Assembly (NCBI GenBank): GCA_030745955.1
Contig: JASLNQ010000024.1
Span: forward strand, 1-15,194
Source: Dehalococcoidia bacterium
GTDB lineage: Bacteria; Chloroflexota; Dehalococcoidia; UBA1151; UBA1328
Reading direction: 5' to 3'
Length of the DNA: 15,194 bases
This document shows, piece after piece, positions 1 to 7,109 of this stretch. Every line of letters begins with the position of its first letter. Within the stretch, counting starts at the first letter, position 1. The notes under the pieces were generated by a model, which was given only the letters and a program-made list of their open reading frames with translations, had not been told where the DNA came from and searched no databases. The translations under genes and the position numbers were made by a program.

Positions 1-855
1 GCTGAGATAGAACCTCATGAAGGCCTTCATTTCCTCGCGCTGGAGCGAAAAGTTGTTTACGTATATGTAGAGCGGCCTTGAGAGCGGCTTGTAGCTCCCG
101 TCGTTGATGCTCGACACGCTCGGTTCGACACACCCGGAGCCGTCGTCCACCCCCAGCACCTTCAGGACCTCTCGATTTTCGGCGTAGTAGGCAAAGCCGA
201 AGTAACCGATCGCGCCCCGGTCGCCCATCACGCCCTGCACCAGCACGTTGTCGTCGGACGATGCCGTGTAGTCCGATCGGCTGGCGTCTTCTTCACCGTT
301 GATCGCCAGCGTGAAGTAGTCGAACGTGCCTGAATCGGTGTCGGGACCGTAGAGCCGAATCTTCTTGTCGGGGAGACCGTCTCTCACCTGGTTCCAGTTC
401 TTGACCTTCGAGCCCGGTTCCCAGATTCTTTTCAGTTCGTCGACAGTGACACAGCTGACCGTGTCGTTCGCAGGATTGACGACGATCGATAATCCGTCGA
501 AAGCAACGATGAATTCGGTGAACTCGATCCCGTTGGCCGCGGCCTCTTCACGCTCTGAGTCCTTGATGGGGCGCGAGGCCTCTGCGATATCGATTTCGCC
601 ATTGACGAACCGCTTGAATCCACCACCCGTGCCCGAAATTCCGACCGGGATCTGGACATCGGACCGTTCCTTGCGGAACTCTTCGGCCACGGCCTGGGAG
701 ATCGGGAAAACGGTGGACGAACCGTCGATCAGGATTTCTGCCGACGCGCCCCCCGAGGCCCTGCCATCGCCGCAGGCGACGACTGTTCCGACCAGGAGCA
801 GGGCTATCGCTACGAGGAGACGCCTTGAATGGCTACCGAAGCTTGCGTTAAGCAC
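1..855 (-). CDS. pstS: Phosphate ABC transporter substrate-binding lipoprotein PstS (partial, C-terminus beyond window)
   Basis: The extracytoplasmic protein captures inorganic phosphate and delivers it to the PstCAB importer. Reading from a GTG at 855 gives 285 codons that stay open to the window edge. A basic N-terminus (SRR) and hydrophobic stretch end in a lipobox VVAC with the lipidated Cys near residue 28. The mature part shows PstS features: IDGSSTVFPIS, then GISGTGGGFKRF and GEIDIAEASRPIK, then YGPDTDSGTFDYF, then GDRGAIGYFGFAYY. A GGAG lies 11 nt before the GTG, slightly far, so the exact start is uncertain. It lies downstream of phoB-phoR on the same strand, after a 407-bp gap holding a probable Pho box. 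The pst permease genes presumably follow to the left, outside the window. The family call is secure from motifs and context. Confidence 0.93.
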   Translation of the reverse strand, partial: MLNASFGSHSRRLLVAIALLLVGTVVACGDGRASGGASAEILIDGSSTVFPISQAVAEEFRKERSDVQIPVGISGTGGGFKRFVNGEIDIAEASRPIKDSEREEAAANGIEFTEFIVAFDGLSIVVNPANDTVSCVTVDELKRIWEPGSKVKNWNQVRDGLPDKKIRLYGPDTDSGTFDYFTLAINGEEDASRSDYTASSDDNVLVQGVMGDRGAIGYFGFAYYAENREVLKVLGVDDGSGCVEPSVSSINDGSYKPLSRPLYIYVNNFSLQREEMKAFMRFYLS

Positions 856-950
856 TTTGACCGGAACTCCTACGCCCTTTGCGGGCCGGGGTTTGTGGAT
901 TGTATGCAGGTTTTTGAATTTCGTTTCCCCTACAGGTTCGGTAATCACCA

Positions 951-999
951 TTAACAGGGCGTTAACGGGACCGCCCGCATCGTTAACAACGAGTTAAAC
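951..999. promoter_or_regulatory. Probable PhoB/PhoP box: phased TTAAC repeats upstream of pstS
   Basis: Four TTAA cores lie on the plus strand at 951 (TTAACA), 962 (TTAACG), 983 (TTAACA) and 994 (TTAAAC). The spacings are 11, 21 and 11 bp, as if one 11-bp unit near 973 had lost its core. Direct repeats with an 11-bp period are the known form of PhoB/PhoP sites: TTAACA-like repeats in Bacillus and TTAAC-like repeats in cyanobacteria. The block begins 96 bp upstream of the pstS start, and phoB-phoR are adjacent. No clear -10 box was found. Confidence 0.7.
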
Positions 1000-1202
1000 A
1001 TGGCGAGGGTGTTGCAAGTGCTGGTCAATCCGCCGCCACCCGATTTCCCGTTGATAGGTACTCACATTAGTCACAGGAGCGCGCACCTCCACCCAGGGTC
1101 CCCGCGATTCGTAGTGTGAAATGGGTCCTGGCGTGTAGTTGCAGCGAGTGCTGGTAGGTTCAGAGCTGGCTGAATCGTGGAGTCTTCCTGCTTTGGCAGT
1201 TG

Positions 1203-1223
1203 ATCCCGGATCAAGTCCGGGAT
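1203..1223. repeat. REP-like palindrome ATCCCGGA-TCAAG-TCCGGGAT downstream of phoR
   Basis: A perfect 8-bp stem with a 5-nt TCAAG loop lies about 40 bp past the phoR stop. A second copy occurs at 10648-10668, also just past the 3' end of a gene (ispG). No T-tract follows on either strand, so it resembles an extragenic palindrome or mRNA-end hairpin more than a standard terminator. Confidence 0.7.
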
Positions 1224-1262
1224 GACAGGGTGCGATGGTGCCCAGCAAACCTTGCGTTCGGT

Positions 1263-2600
1263 CTAGTCGGCGACAGGCACGGTGAACGTGAACACGCTGC
1301 CCTCGCCGGGTGTGCTTGTTGCCGATATCGTGCCGCCATGGCCTTCCACGATGTGGCGGGAAATCGAGAGGCCCAGGCCCGTGCCGGATTGCGATCGCGC
1401 AGCATCGGTCTTGAAGAACCGTTCGAAGATATGGGGCAGGTCGCCGGATTCGATGCCCACTCCGGTATCCGTAACACTGAACCAGACCGAGCGATCGTCC
1501 ACCCAGCTGTCGATGATTATTTCCCCGCCCGGCGGGGTCCACTTAATCGCATTGCTGATGAGATTGGAAAACACGTGGTCAATGCGCCCGGCATCGACAT
1601 TGACCGGCGGAAGCGCCTCCGCAACATTCGATTGCAGTTCCAGTTCAGATTCCTGGGCGATTGCCGAGAACCGGTTCAGGGCGGCGGCGACCAGCGCCTT
1701 CGGCTCAGCCTTTTCGAAGTCGAGCGACGACTGGCCCGTCTCCAACCGGGAGAGCTCAAGCATCTCCCCGATCAGTGCATCCATGCGGTCGACATCTTCC
1801 CGGATCAGCTGGAGAAACCTCGCACTCCCCCCGGGATCGTCGATCGCCCCGCGCTCGAGTGTCTCAGCCGACGCCCGTATTCCCGCCAGTGGTGTGCGCA
1901 ACTCGTGCGAAGCGTTGGAAACGAACTCGCGGCGCGTGGTGTCGAGCCTTCGGATGTCGGTCAGGTCGGTCAGCAGCAGGAGCGCGCGCACCGACTCGGT
2001 CCCGGGCCGTGGGAACGGCGTCGCCAGCGCGATGAGCGTGCGCCGGCTGTCGAACAGCTCTATTTCGGCGTTCGTCTGCTGTTCGTTTTCGATAGCCGAG
2101 ACCACCACCCGGTTCACGTCAGGGTGATTCGTGAGCGACGTGAGCTGCATTCCTGGCTCAACCTGCCCGACTGTGCCCAGCAACTCGCCGGCGGCCGGGT
2201 TCGCCGATTCGATAACGCCCTCAGCGTCGACCACGACAACGCCCTCACGCATTGAATCCAGTATCGAGGCCAGGCGGATCCTCTCGCCAGCTTCCTGGGC
2301 GATATCGCTGCCGACCCGGTCGACGAGCCTGTTCACTGCCCGCGCCAGCCGGGCCAACTCCGCAGGACCGGTCGGGTTGGGCCGGTGCGACCGGTCTATC
2401 GATGTCATCCGAATAATGTCTTCGGTCAGGTCGGTGAACTGGCGTGTAAGGCGTAACGAAAGCCAGAGTACGGTGACCATGGCAAGGAGCCCGGCGAATA
2501 CCGTCCCCACAATGCCGAACAGCAATGTCCCGACCGAAACGAGCACCACCAGTGCCGCCACCTCGGCCAACATCCGCCATCTTAGAGAGATACTACCCAA
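1263..2600 (-). CDS. phoR: Phosphate-regulon sensor histidine kinase PhoR
   Basis: Membrane histidine kinase that senses phosphate status and phosphorylates or dephosphorylates PhoB. The 445-residue protein has two hydrophobic segments at about 10-30 and 32-50, a HAMP-like linker at about 50-100, a PAS domain at about 105-220 (ILDSMREGVVVVDAEG), and a HisKA domain with the H-box SNASHELRTPLAG (His232). The ATPase domain follows, with N-box NLISNAIKWTP (Asn350), G1 DTGVGI and G2 SGTGLGLSI. The short N-terminal hairpin with no large periplasmic loop is typical of PhoR. The start is a TTG at 2600, supported by GGAG at 2609-2612 with 8-nt spacing. It follows phoB by 85 bp on the same strand and is very probably cotranscribed with it. 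The PhoR name rests on the phoB and pstS context as well as domain order. Confidence 0.92.
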   Translation of the reverse strand: MGSISLRWRMLAEVAALVVLVSVGTLLFGIVGTVFAGLLAMVTVLWLSLRLTRQFTDLTEDIIRMTSIDRSHRPNPTGPAELARLARAVNRLVDRVGSDIAQEAGERIRLASILDSMREGVVVVDAEGVIESANPAAGELLGTVGQVEPGMQLTSLTNHPDVNRVVVSAIENEQQTNAEIELFDSRRTLIALATPFPRPGTESVRALLLLTDLTDIRRLDTTRREFVSNASHELRTPLAGIRASAETLERGAIDDPGGSARFLQLIREDVDRMDALIGEMLELSRLETGQSSLDFEKAEPKALVAAALNRFSAIAQESELELQSNVAEALPPVNVDAGRIDHVFSNLISNAIKWTPPGGEIIIDSWVDDRSVWFSVTDTGVGIESGDLPHIFERFFKTDAARSQSGTGLGLSISRHIVEGHGGTISATSTPGEGSVFTFTVPVAD

Positions 2601-2685
2601 TTACGACTCTCCGTTCGTAACTCCCAACTTCGCACTCCCCACCCGTAATCCCGGTCTGGCTTTCCGGCGTCGAGTGCACAGTCGC

Positions 2686-3408
2686 TCAGACATTGATCCG
2701 ATACCCCACGCCCCTGACTGTGCTCAACAGCGTGGGCTTCGCCGGGTTTTTCTCGATCTTGAGGCGGAGCCACCTGACGTGGACATCCACGGTGCGGGTA
2801 TCGCCAGAGTACTCGAAACCCCACACCTCATGCAGCAGCTGGTCGCGGGTGTAGACGCGGCCCGGGTTCGCCGCCAGGTGGGCGAGCAGGTCGAACTCCC
2901 GGGGGCGCAGTTCAAGGGATTCGCCGGCCAGCGTCACTGCGCGGGAGGCCCGGTTTATCATGAGATCGCCCAGGTCGAGCACCTGTTCGGTGCTCGATTG
3001 CGAAACCGATTTGATCATCTCCATGCGGCGGACCTGCGCACCGACCCGTGCGATGAGCTCGCGCATGCTGAAAGGCTTCGTCACGTAATCGTCGGCGCCC
3101 GATTCGAGCCCGCCGATCCGGTCGATTTCGGTGTCGCGGGCGGTCAGCATAATCACGGGCACGATCGAACCGTCCCGCCGCAAGGCCTTGCACACCTCGA
3201 TACCGCTCAAGCTCGGGAGCATGAGGTCGAGCACCACAACATCCACCGCTTCCTGGCGGGCACTGACAAGCCCCTCGCCGCCATCGCTGGCCAGGATGAC
3301 CTCGAACCCTTCGGCGACCAGGTTGTAACGCAGCGCCTCCCGGAGCGTGCGGTCGTCCTCAACTACGAGGACCCTGAATTTTCGGTTCGGCAGGGGGGTG
3401 GCGGTCAC
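2686..3408 (-). CDS. phoB: Phosphate-regulon response regulator PhoB (OmpR family)
   Basis: DNA-binding response regulator that activates phosphate-starvation genes when phosphorylated by PhoR. The 240-residue protein has a receiver domain at about 11-130 with acidic pocket Asp18-Asp19, phospho-acceptor Asp61 (VVLDLMLP), Thr89 (MLTAR) and Lys111 (VTKPF). The C-terminal winged helix (about 142-238) contains ELRPREFDLLAHLAANPG and TVDVHVRWLRLKIE, the OmpR/PhoB recognition-helix region. The GTG start at 3408 is preceded by GGAG at 3418-3421 with 9-nt spacing. It is followed by phoR and then pstS. OmpR-family membership is certain. The PhoB assignment comes from the neighbours and the TTAAC box near pstS. 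Confidence 0.93.
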   Translation of the reverse strand: MTATPLPNRKFRVLVVEDDRTLREALRYNLVAEGFEVILASDGGEGLVSARQEAVDVVVLDLMLPSLSGIEVCKALRRDGSIVPVIMLTARDTEIDRIGGLESGADDYVTKPFSMRELIARVGAQVRRMEMIKSVSQSSTEQVLDLGDLMINRASRAVTLAGESLELRPREFDLLAHLAANPGRVYTRDQLLHEVWGFEYSGDTRTVDVHVRWLRLKIEKNPAKPTLLSTVRGVGYRINV

Positions 3409-3452
3409 GCGCGAGATCTCCGGTTCGGCCAGGAAAAGCTATTCAGAGACTG

Positions 3453-3458
3453 AGTATA
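3453..3458 (-). promoter_or_regulatory. Possible -10 box (TATACT) upstream of phoB
   Basis: Reading the minus strand, TATACT lies about 45 bp before the phoB GTG. No convincing -35 hexamer sits 16-18 bp upstream. No TTAAC repeat is present here, so autoregulation of phoBR is not supported by the sequence. Confidence 0.3.
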
Positions 3459-3581
3459 CGTTCAATGCGCCGGGGTTCTGTACATCCGCGTCCCGGGGGG
3501 CGCTCGCATGACTCCCGCATTACTCGCCAGGTCGCCGGGTCGTCGAATTGCGGAATCGAAGTGGGGCCGTGCCGCCTGCGG

Positions 3582-5360
3582 TCAGGCTGCGACCGGCTCT
3601 TTGTCGTCGACACCCTCGGCCACGTACTCACGAGGCAGCCGGACGGTCATCGTGGTGCCCTGCCCGACTTCGCTTTCGACGGTGATGCTGCCGCGGTGGA
3701 AACCGACGATCATGTCGCAGAAGTAGAGTCCGACACCGGTGCCCGACTGCATTCTTGTCGCTTCGTTATCGGCCCGGAAGAAGGCACCGAAAATATGCGA
3801 TATATCTGCCCGCGCGATGCCAATGCCGCGGTCGGTCACTCGCATGATCACATCTTCGTTGGTAGACGTCACAGCAATCGAAATTTCGCTATTTTCACCC
3901 GAGTACTTCGCAGCGTTGGTTACGAGATTGGAAAGTACCTGGGACAGGCGTACCTTGTCCGCAAACATCTCGGTGCGTTCAGCGGGTAGCTCAAGGGTTA
4001 GCTTTTGATTTTTTTCCCACACGACGGGTGCGAACGATTCTGCAAGTTCCGCAACCACTTCCCCGACATCGAACCTGACGGGCTCGAGTTCAAACTTGCT
4101 CTGCTCGATATGGGTCGCGTCGAGCAGGTCGTCGATCATGACGGCCAGCCTGCGGCCGCTGCGCTGGATAATTCCCAGCTGCCTGTCCTGCTTGCTAACC
4201 AGGTTCCCGAACTTGTTCCGCTTCAGCACGTCGGCAAATGCCAGGATGCTGGTTAGCGGTGTGCGCAGTTCGTGAGAGACCGTTGTCAGGAAATCGGACT
4301 TGGCCAGTGCGACCCGCTGGAGCTCACGCTTCTCGGCCTCGGCACGTTCACGTTCGAGCCTTGTCTCGGCCAGTTCCATCGACCGTGCGTGCATCTCGGC
4401 GGCGGCAATGGCCCCCGCGATGTTAGATGCGACGGTGTTGAGTAAAGAAAGATGATGGGGCCTGAACTCCTGGCGTGGAATTCCAACGACCGAAATAGCA
4501 CCGACGACGGCATCTCCGATTTTCATCTTCGCGGAGAGCACCTGTCGCTGTTGTGGTCCGCTGACAACAGGAGTCACACCGAAAGACCACCGGTCTTCAG
4601 TGCCGTCAGCGACTCCTGTTGCCAGCGAGATTGACACACCGTTCGCCGGAACAATTTTCCAGAGGTCATGCGCAAAGTCAGGCATTGAACTCTTGATGTC
4701 CAGCGATGAGCTGATCGTCTTGGCGATCGCGGAGATCGTTTCACGTTCGATGAGCTCGCGTCGCAGCCGTTTGTGCAAGCGGAGGCTCGCGAACGAACCG
4801 GCGACTGCGTCCGCCAGTCGCTGTGCGGTGTGGAGGCTGGCATCGTGGTAGTCGCGGGGCAAGCGAGATGCCACGATAAAAACGCCAATGACAGTCCCGT
4901 CGGCGATGATCGGGGCAGTGATCATCGAGCGCAGGCCTGCCTTATACATCCACCAGGCCGGAGACTTGCCGCCGTGGGCAGCCTCATCGACCTCGCACAT
5001 TGCGGCTGTCTTGGTCGCATAAACCTCGGACTGGGGCACAGCGTCGAGGCTCATCGACCAGGAATCGGACATTCCGCTGATCCTTGTTCCGCACTGGATC
5101 AAGTTCTCAACGGTCCACTCGGAATGGTCTACCTGCGCCAGGCTGAAGTAGTCGAAGTGGACTATTTTCGCCAGGTGTTCGGCAAACCGCTTCCGGTGGT
5201 TGGGCGACTCGAAGTTATCTCCGAGTATCTGTCCGGCTTCAAGCAGGAGCGATTCTCCGCCGTCACGACCCGTGGTGAGACCTGTGACCTTTGAGAGCCA
5301 GCTTTTCAGCCGGCCGGTCTGATCAGACCCGGAGGGGTATGTCGGTTCGGCTAATGCCAA
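3582..5360 (-). CDS. Soluble GAF-GAF sensor histidine kinase, ligand unknown
   Basis: Two-component sensor kinase of 592 residues with no membrane segment, so probably cytoplasmic. Two GAF-type sensor regions at about 35-195 (YFSLAQVDHSEWTVENLIQC...GVFIVASRL) and 205-325 are followed by a charged coiled coil at about 325-355. HisKA has VSHELRTPLTSILAF (His363), and the ATPase domain has NLVTNAAKYS (Asn482), DRGIGIA (Asp510) and SGTGVGLYF. All catalytic boxes are intact. The start is TTG at 5360, the first usable start codon after an in-frame TAG, but its ribosome binding site is poor, so the start is uncertain. It ends 173 bp upstream of phoB on the same strand and has no response regulator of its own here. 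It may be an orphan kinase or may feed into PhoB. What it senses cannot be told from sequence. Confidence 0.9.
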   Translation of the reverse strand: MALAEPTYPSGSDQTGRLKSWLSKVTGLTTGRDGGESLLLEAGQILGDNFESPNHRKRFAEHLAKIVHFDYFSLAQVDHSEWTVENLIQCGTRISGMSDSWSMSLDAVPQSEVYATKTAAMCEVDEAAHGGKSPAWWMYKAGLRSMITAPIIADGTVIGVFIVASRLPRDYHDASLHTAQRLADAVAGSFASLRLHKRLRRELIERETISAIAKTISSSLDIKSSMPDFAHDLWKIVPANGVSISLATGVADGTEDRWSFGVTPVVSGPQQRQVLSAKMKIGDAVVGAISVVGIPRQEFRPHHLSLLNTVASNIAGAIAAAEMHARSMELAETRLERERAEAEKRELQRVALAKSDFLTTVSHELRTPLTSILAFADVLKRNKFGNLVSKQDRQLGIIQRSGRRLAVMIDDLLDATHIEQSKFELEPVRFDVGEVVAELAESFAPVVWEKNQKLTLELPAERTEMFADKVRLSQVLSNLVTNAAKYSGENSEISIAVTSTNEDVIMRVTDRGIGIARADISHIFGAFFRADNEATRMQSGTGVGLYFCDMIVGFHRGSITVESEVGQGTTMTVRLPREYVAEGVDDKEPVAA

Positions 5361-5652
5361 AGGGCTGAGACCGTTCTACTGCTTGATCACCAGTGCGGTT
5401 GCACCAGTAATGACCAGTATTTACCCGGACTACGCGTTGCGGCTATGACCAGTCGGTTTCACCGGGGTCGCTCAAGGGGTCGCGTGCGGTGGACTCACTG
5501 GCTCATCGGCTCAGACGTGAGCCCACAGGGTCACTGTGGAATGTGCATGGGGGTTTGCACCAAGGCCGTATTCTGACAGCTTTGGCGCATTTGGCGCGGC
5601 ACGGGTCCGGGCGTCGAACCGGGCGTTCGTTCGGGTCCTGAAACGAGTTTGC
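5361..5652. other. Intergenic region with short repeats and two hairpins
   Basis: These 292 bp separate the oxidoreductase stop from the kinase start. ACCAGT occurs four times on the plus strand (5389, 5403, 5413, 5448), which is ACTGGT read toward the kinase. Two adjacent small palindromes follow: GGCTCA-GACG-TGAGCC at 5508-5523 and CCACAG-GGTCA-CTGTGG at 5523-5539. No gene was seen. Confidence 0.45.
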
Positions 5653-6720
5653 CTATACCGGTTCTGAACCGCCCGACCTGACCGACCGGTAGGCGGCGTC
5701 GATCATCTCGATCGCCCGCATACCTGCCCAGCCGGGTGCCCAGTTCGTCGTGCTCTTTCCAGTAACGATATCGGCGAAGTTGGCCGTCGGACCGCCACCG
5801 AAATACTCGCCGGCGTCCGGCTGCAGGTCCATCGTGAAATCATCACCATCGTGCCTGAGGACCTCGAGTCGAGCCCGGTCGCAATCGACCGTCATGGTCC
5901 CCTCGGAACCGAAAATTCGGACATCCAGCTGGAACTGCTTGAAGTCGGGCAGCGCCCCGGCGCCGCTGAATGAGCCTATCGCACCACCCTTGAACCGAAC
6001 GGCGAACGAATCGTACAGTTCGACCTGACTGGTCGGGGCCGAAGTGAGAGCGACGACCGACTCTGCCGCAAGGCCGGTCAACCAGTATGCCAGGCCCGCC
6101 GAGTGAGACATTTGGGCCAGTGCATATCCGCCCCCGGCGATCACCGGGTCGGCCCATGTTTCGGGCGCAGGCTCGAACATGTTTTCGCCCGCGCCACCAC
6201 CGGTCGAGAGGAACTGCTTGCCTTCCAGGAGCGACCGAACGGGCGACGCCATGTGGCACATCACGAATTCGATCTGACCGACTGCCCCTTCGTCCATCCG
6301 CCGTTTGGCTTCCTGGATGAACTCGCCGTAGTGCCAGCCATAGGGGATCATGAGCTCGACGCCCTGCCGTTCGGCCTCGGCTACCAGCTCACGGGCCTGG
6401 TCGGCCCTTGTTGTGAGGGGCTTTTCGCAGAGCACGTGCAGGCCTTTTTTCAGGGCTGCGAGCGCGTGCTCGTAGTGCAGTGTGTGCGGCGAGGCGACGA
6501 CGACTCCTCTCAGGCCGGGTGTTTCGAGCAGTTCGCGGTAGTCGTGGGTGGCGTGCATGAACCCGAATGCGTCCTTGACCTGCTGGAGTTCGTCGGCGCC
6601 AAGGCGGCACACGCTCGCCAGTTCGATGTCGTCACGTTCAACCAGCACCGGCAGGTGGTTCGCGGTCGCCCACCAGCCTGCCCCGATCAGCCCGATTTTC
6701 GCTCCTGGTGTTTGTGTCAT
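5653..6720 (-). CDS. Gfo/Idh/MocA-family NAD(P)-dependent oxidoreductase
   Basis: Probable sugar, inositol or related polyol dehydrogenase; the substrate is unknown. The 355-residue protein has an N-terminal Rossmann fold with GLIGAGWWATANHLP (10-24), the VVVASPHTLHYEHALAAL stretch, and the family hallmark EKP at 99-101 (LHVLCEKPLTT). The C-terminal domain includes GGGYALAQMSHSAGL (196-210), where the His corresponds to the usual catalytic-region histidine. Length is normal for the family. The ATG at 6720 is the natural start. Gaps of about 290 bp on each side suggest a single-gene unit. The family is certain but the pathway is not indicated by any neighbour. Confidence 0.92.
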   Translation of the reverse strand: MTQTPGAKIGLIGAGWWATANHLPVLVERDDIELASVCRLGADELQQVKDAFGFMHATHDYRELLETPGLRGVVVASPHTLHYEHALAALKKGLHVLCEKPLTTRADQARELVAEAERQGVELMIPYGWHYGEFIQEAKRRMDEGAVGQIEFVMCHMASPVRSLLEGKQFLSTGGGAGENMFEPAPETWADPVIAGGGYALAQMSHSAGLAYWLTGLAAESVVALTSAPTSQVELYDSFAVRFKGGAIGSFSGAGALPDFKQFQLDVRIFGSEGTMTVDCDRARLEVLRHDGDDFTMDLQPDAGEYFGGGPTANFADIVTGKSTTNWAPGWAGMRAIEMIDAAYRSVRSGGSEPV

Positions 6721-6771
6721 ATTGATCGATTACCCGCTGACGTTGACTGCAATTGTTGGTTCACCCCAAAG

Positions 6772-6860
6772 TTACCCGATTTCCCGACCGAAGCGGAAGG
6801 GGAGCGCGTGCTGACACACGGGATTACACGATTTCCCGACCGGAGTGGAGGGACCTCGGT
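6772..6860. repeat. Two direct copies of a GATTTCCCGACCG-type repeat arm
   Basis: TTAC[C/A]CGATTTCCCGACCG begins at 6772 and again at 6824, 52 bp apart, each followed by an AGCGGAAGG or AGTGGAGGG tail. The second matches, in reverse orientation, the right arm of the repeat at 12588-12628. They are partial members of the palindromic repeat family found through this window. Confidence 0.65.
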
Positions 6861-6917
6861 GGGTACAAGTGGTCGACCGGAGGTGGGTGTTTACCGCTTG
6901 AATCGGTTGCTACCCTC

Positions 6918-6960
6918 GGCGTGCCTGCCGTCCTTCGAGAACCTCAGGATGGCCCCCGGG
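6918..6960. repeat. Repeat with core CCTTCGAGAACCTCAGGA, copy 1
   Basis: The 18-base core and the preceding GGCGTGCC are shared with the copy at 8186-8222. Here the right flank does not mirror the left flank, so it is a less perfect copy. Confidence 0.65.
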
Positions 6961-6996
6961 GCCACACACCACCCCGGTCTAACACCGCCTTCTGTC

Positions 6997-7001
6997 ATTC
7001 C
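6997..7001. repeat. Left target-site duplication ATTCC of the insertion sequence
   Basis: Identical to 8082-8086 on the other side. Together with the GAGAT pair around the deleted copy, it sets the duplication length at 5 bp. Confidence 0.85.
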
Positions 7002-7095
7002 GGGCTTAATGCTCAAAACGGTGTGATATTCGCGATGAATATTCAGTTTAGCTCAATCGTGAGATATGGCTGCAATCTATAAGTCGTTTTAGAGA

Positions 7096-7109
7096 TCATG
7101 GTGTCATGA
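7096..7109 (+). promoter_or_regulatory. Small hairpin TCATG-GTGT-CATGA over the transposase start codons
   Basis: The inverted repeat contains both ATG 7098, which opens a three-codon frame ending in TGA at 7107, and ATG 7106. The TGA overlaps the second ATG. All of this is unchanged in the second copy. It could limit translation of the transposase. Confidence 0.35.

Larger units (their letters stand above)
856..1262. other. Intergenic region between phoR and pstS
   Basis: These 407 bp hold the pstS leader, the TTAAC repeat block at 951-999 and a hairpin-forming REP-like sequence at 1203-1223. Nothing convincing was seen between 1000 and 1200. Open frames here on either strand are shadows and carry no recognisable protein motif. 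Confidence 0.6.
6721..7001. other. Repeat-rich intergenic region left of the insertion sequence
   Basis: It holds two direct arms of the GACCGGAG repeat family (6772-6860), one CCTTCGAGAACCTCAGGA repeat (6918-6960) and, at 6994-7001, the left eight bases of the repeat that the insertion sequence interrupts. No gene was seen. Open frames here are repeat shadows. Confidence 0.6.

Noticed and set aside
1200..2255. Long plus-strand open frame opposite phoR
   Set aside because: It lies fully antisense to phoR, which has all kinase motifs. The composition (Arg, His and Gln rich) is that of a GC-rich shadow frame.
2131..3453. 440-codon plus-strand open frame across phoR and phoB
   Set aside because: Antisense to two clear two-component genes and spans the gap between them. 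No protein motif.
6772..6860. CRISPR array
   Set aside because: Only two direct units, with unequal tails. The same arms recur elsewhere as inverted repeats. No cas genes.
6103..7026. 307-codon plus-strand open frame
   Set aside because: Antisense to the Gfo/Idh/MocA gene and then runs through repeats into the insertion sequence end. No domain seen.
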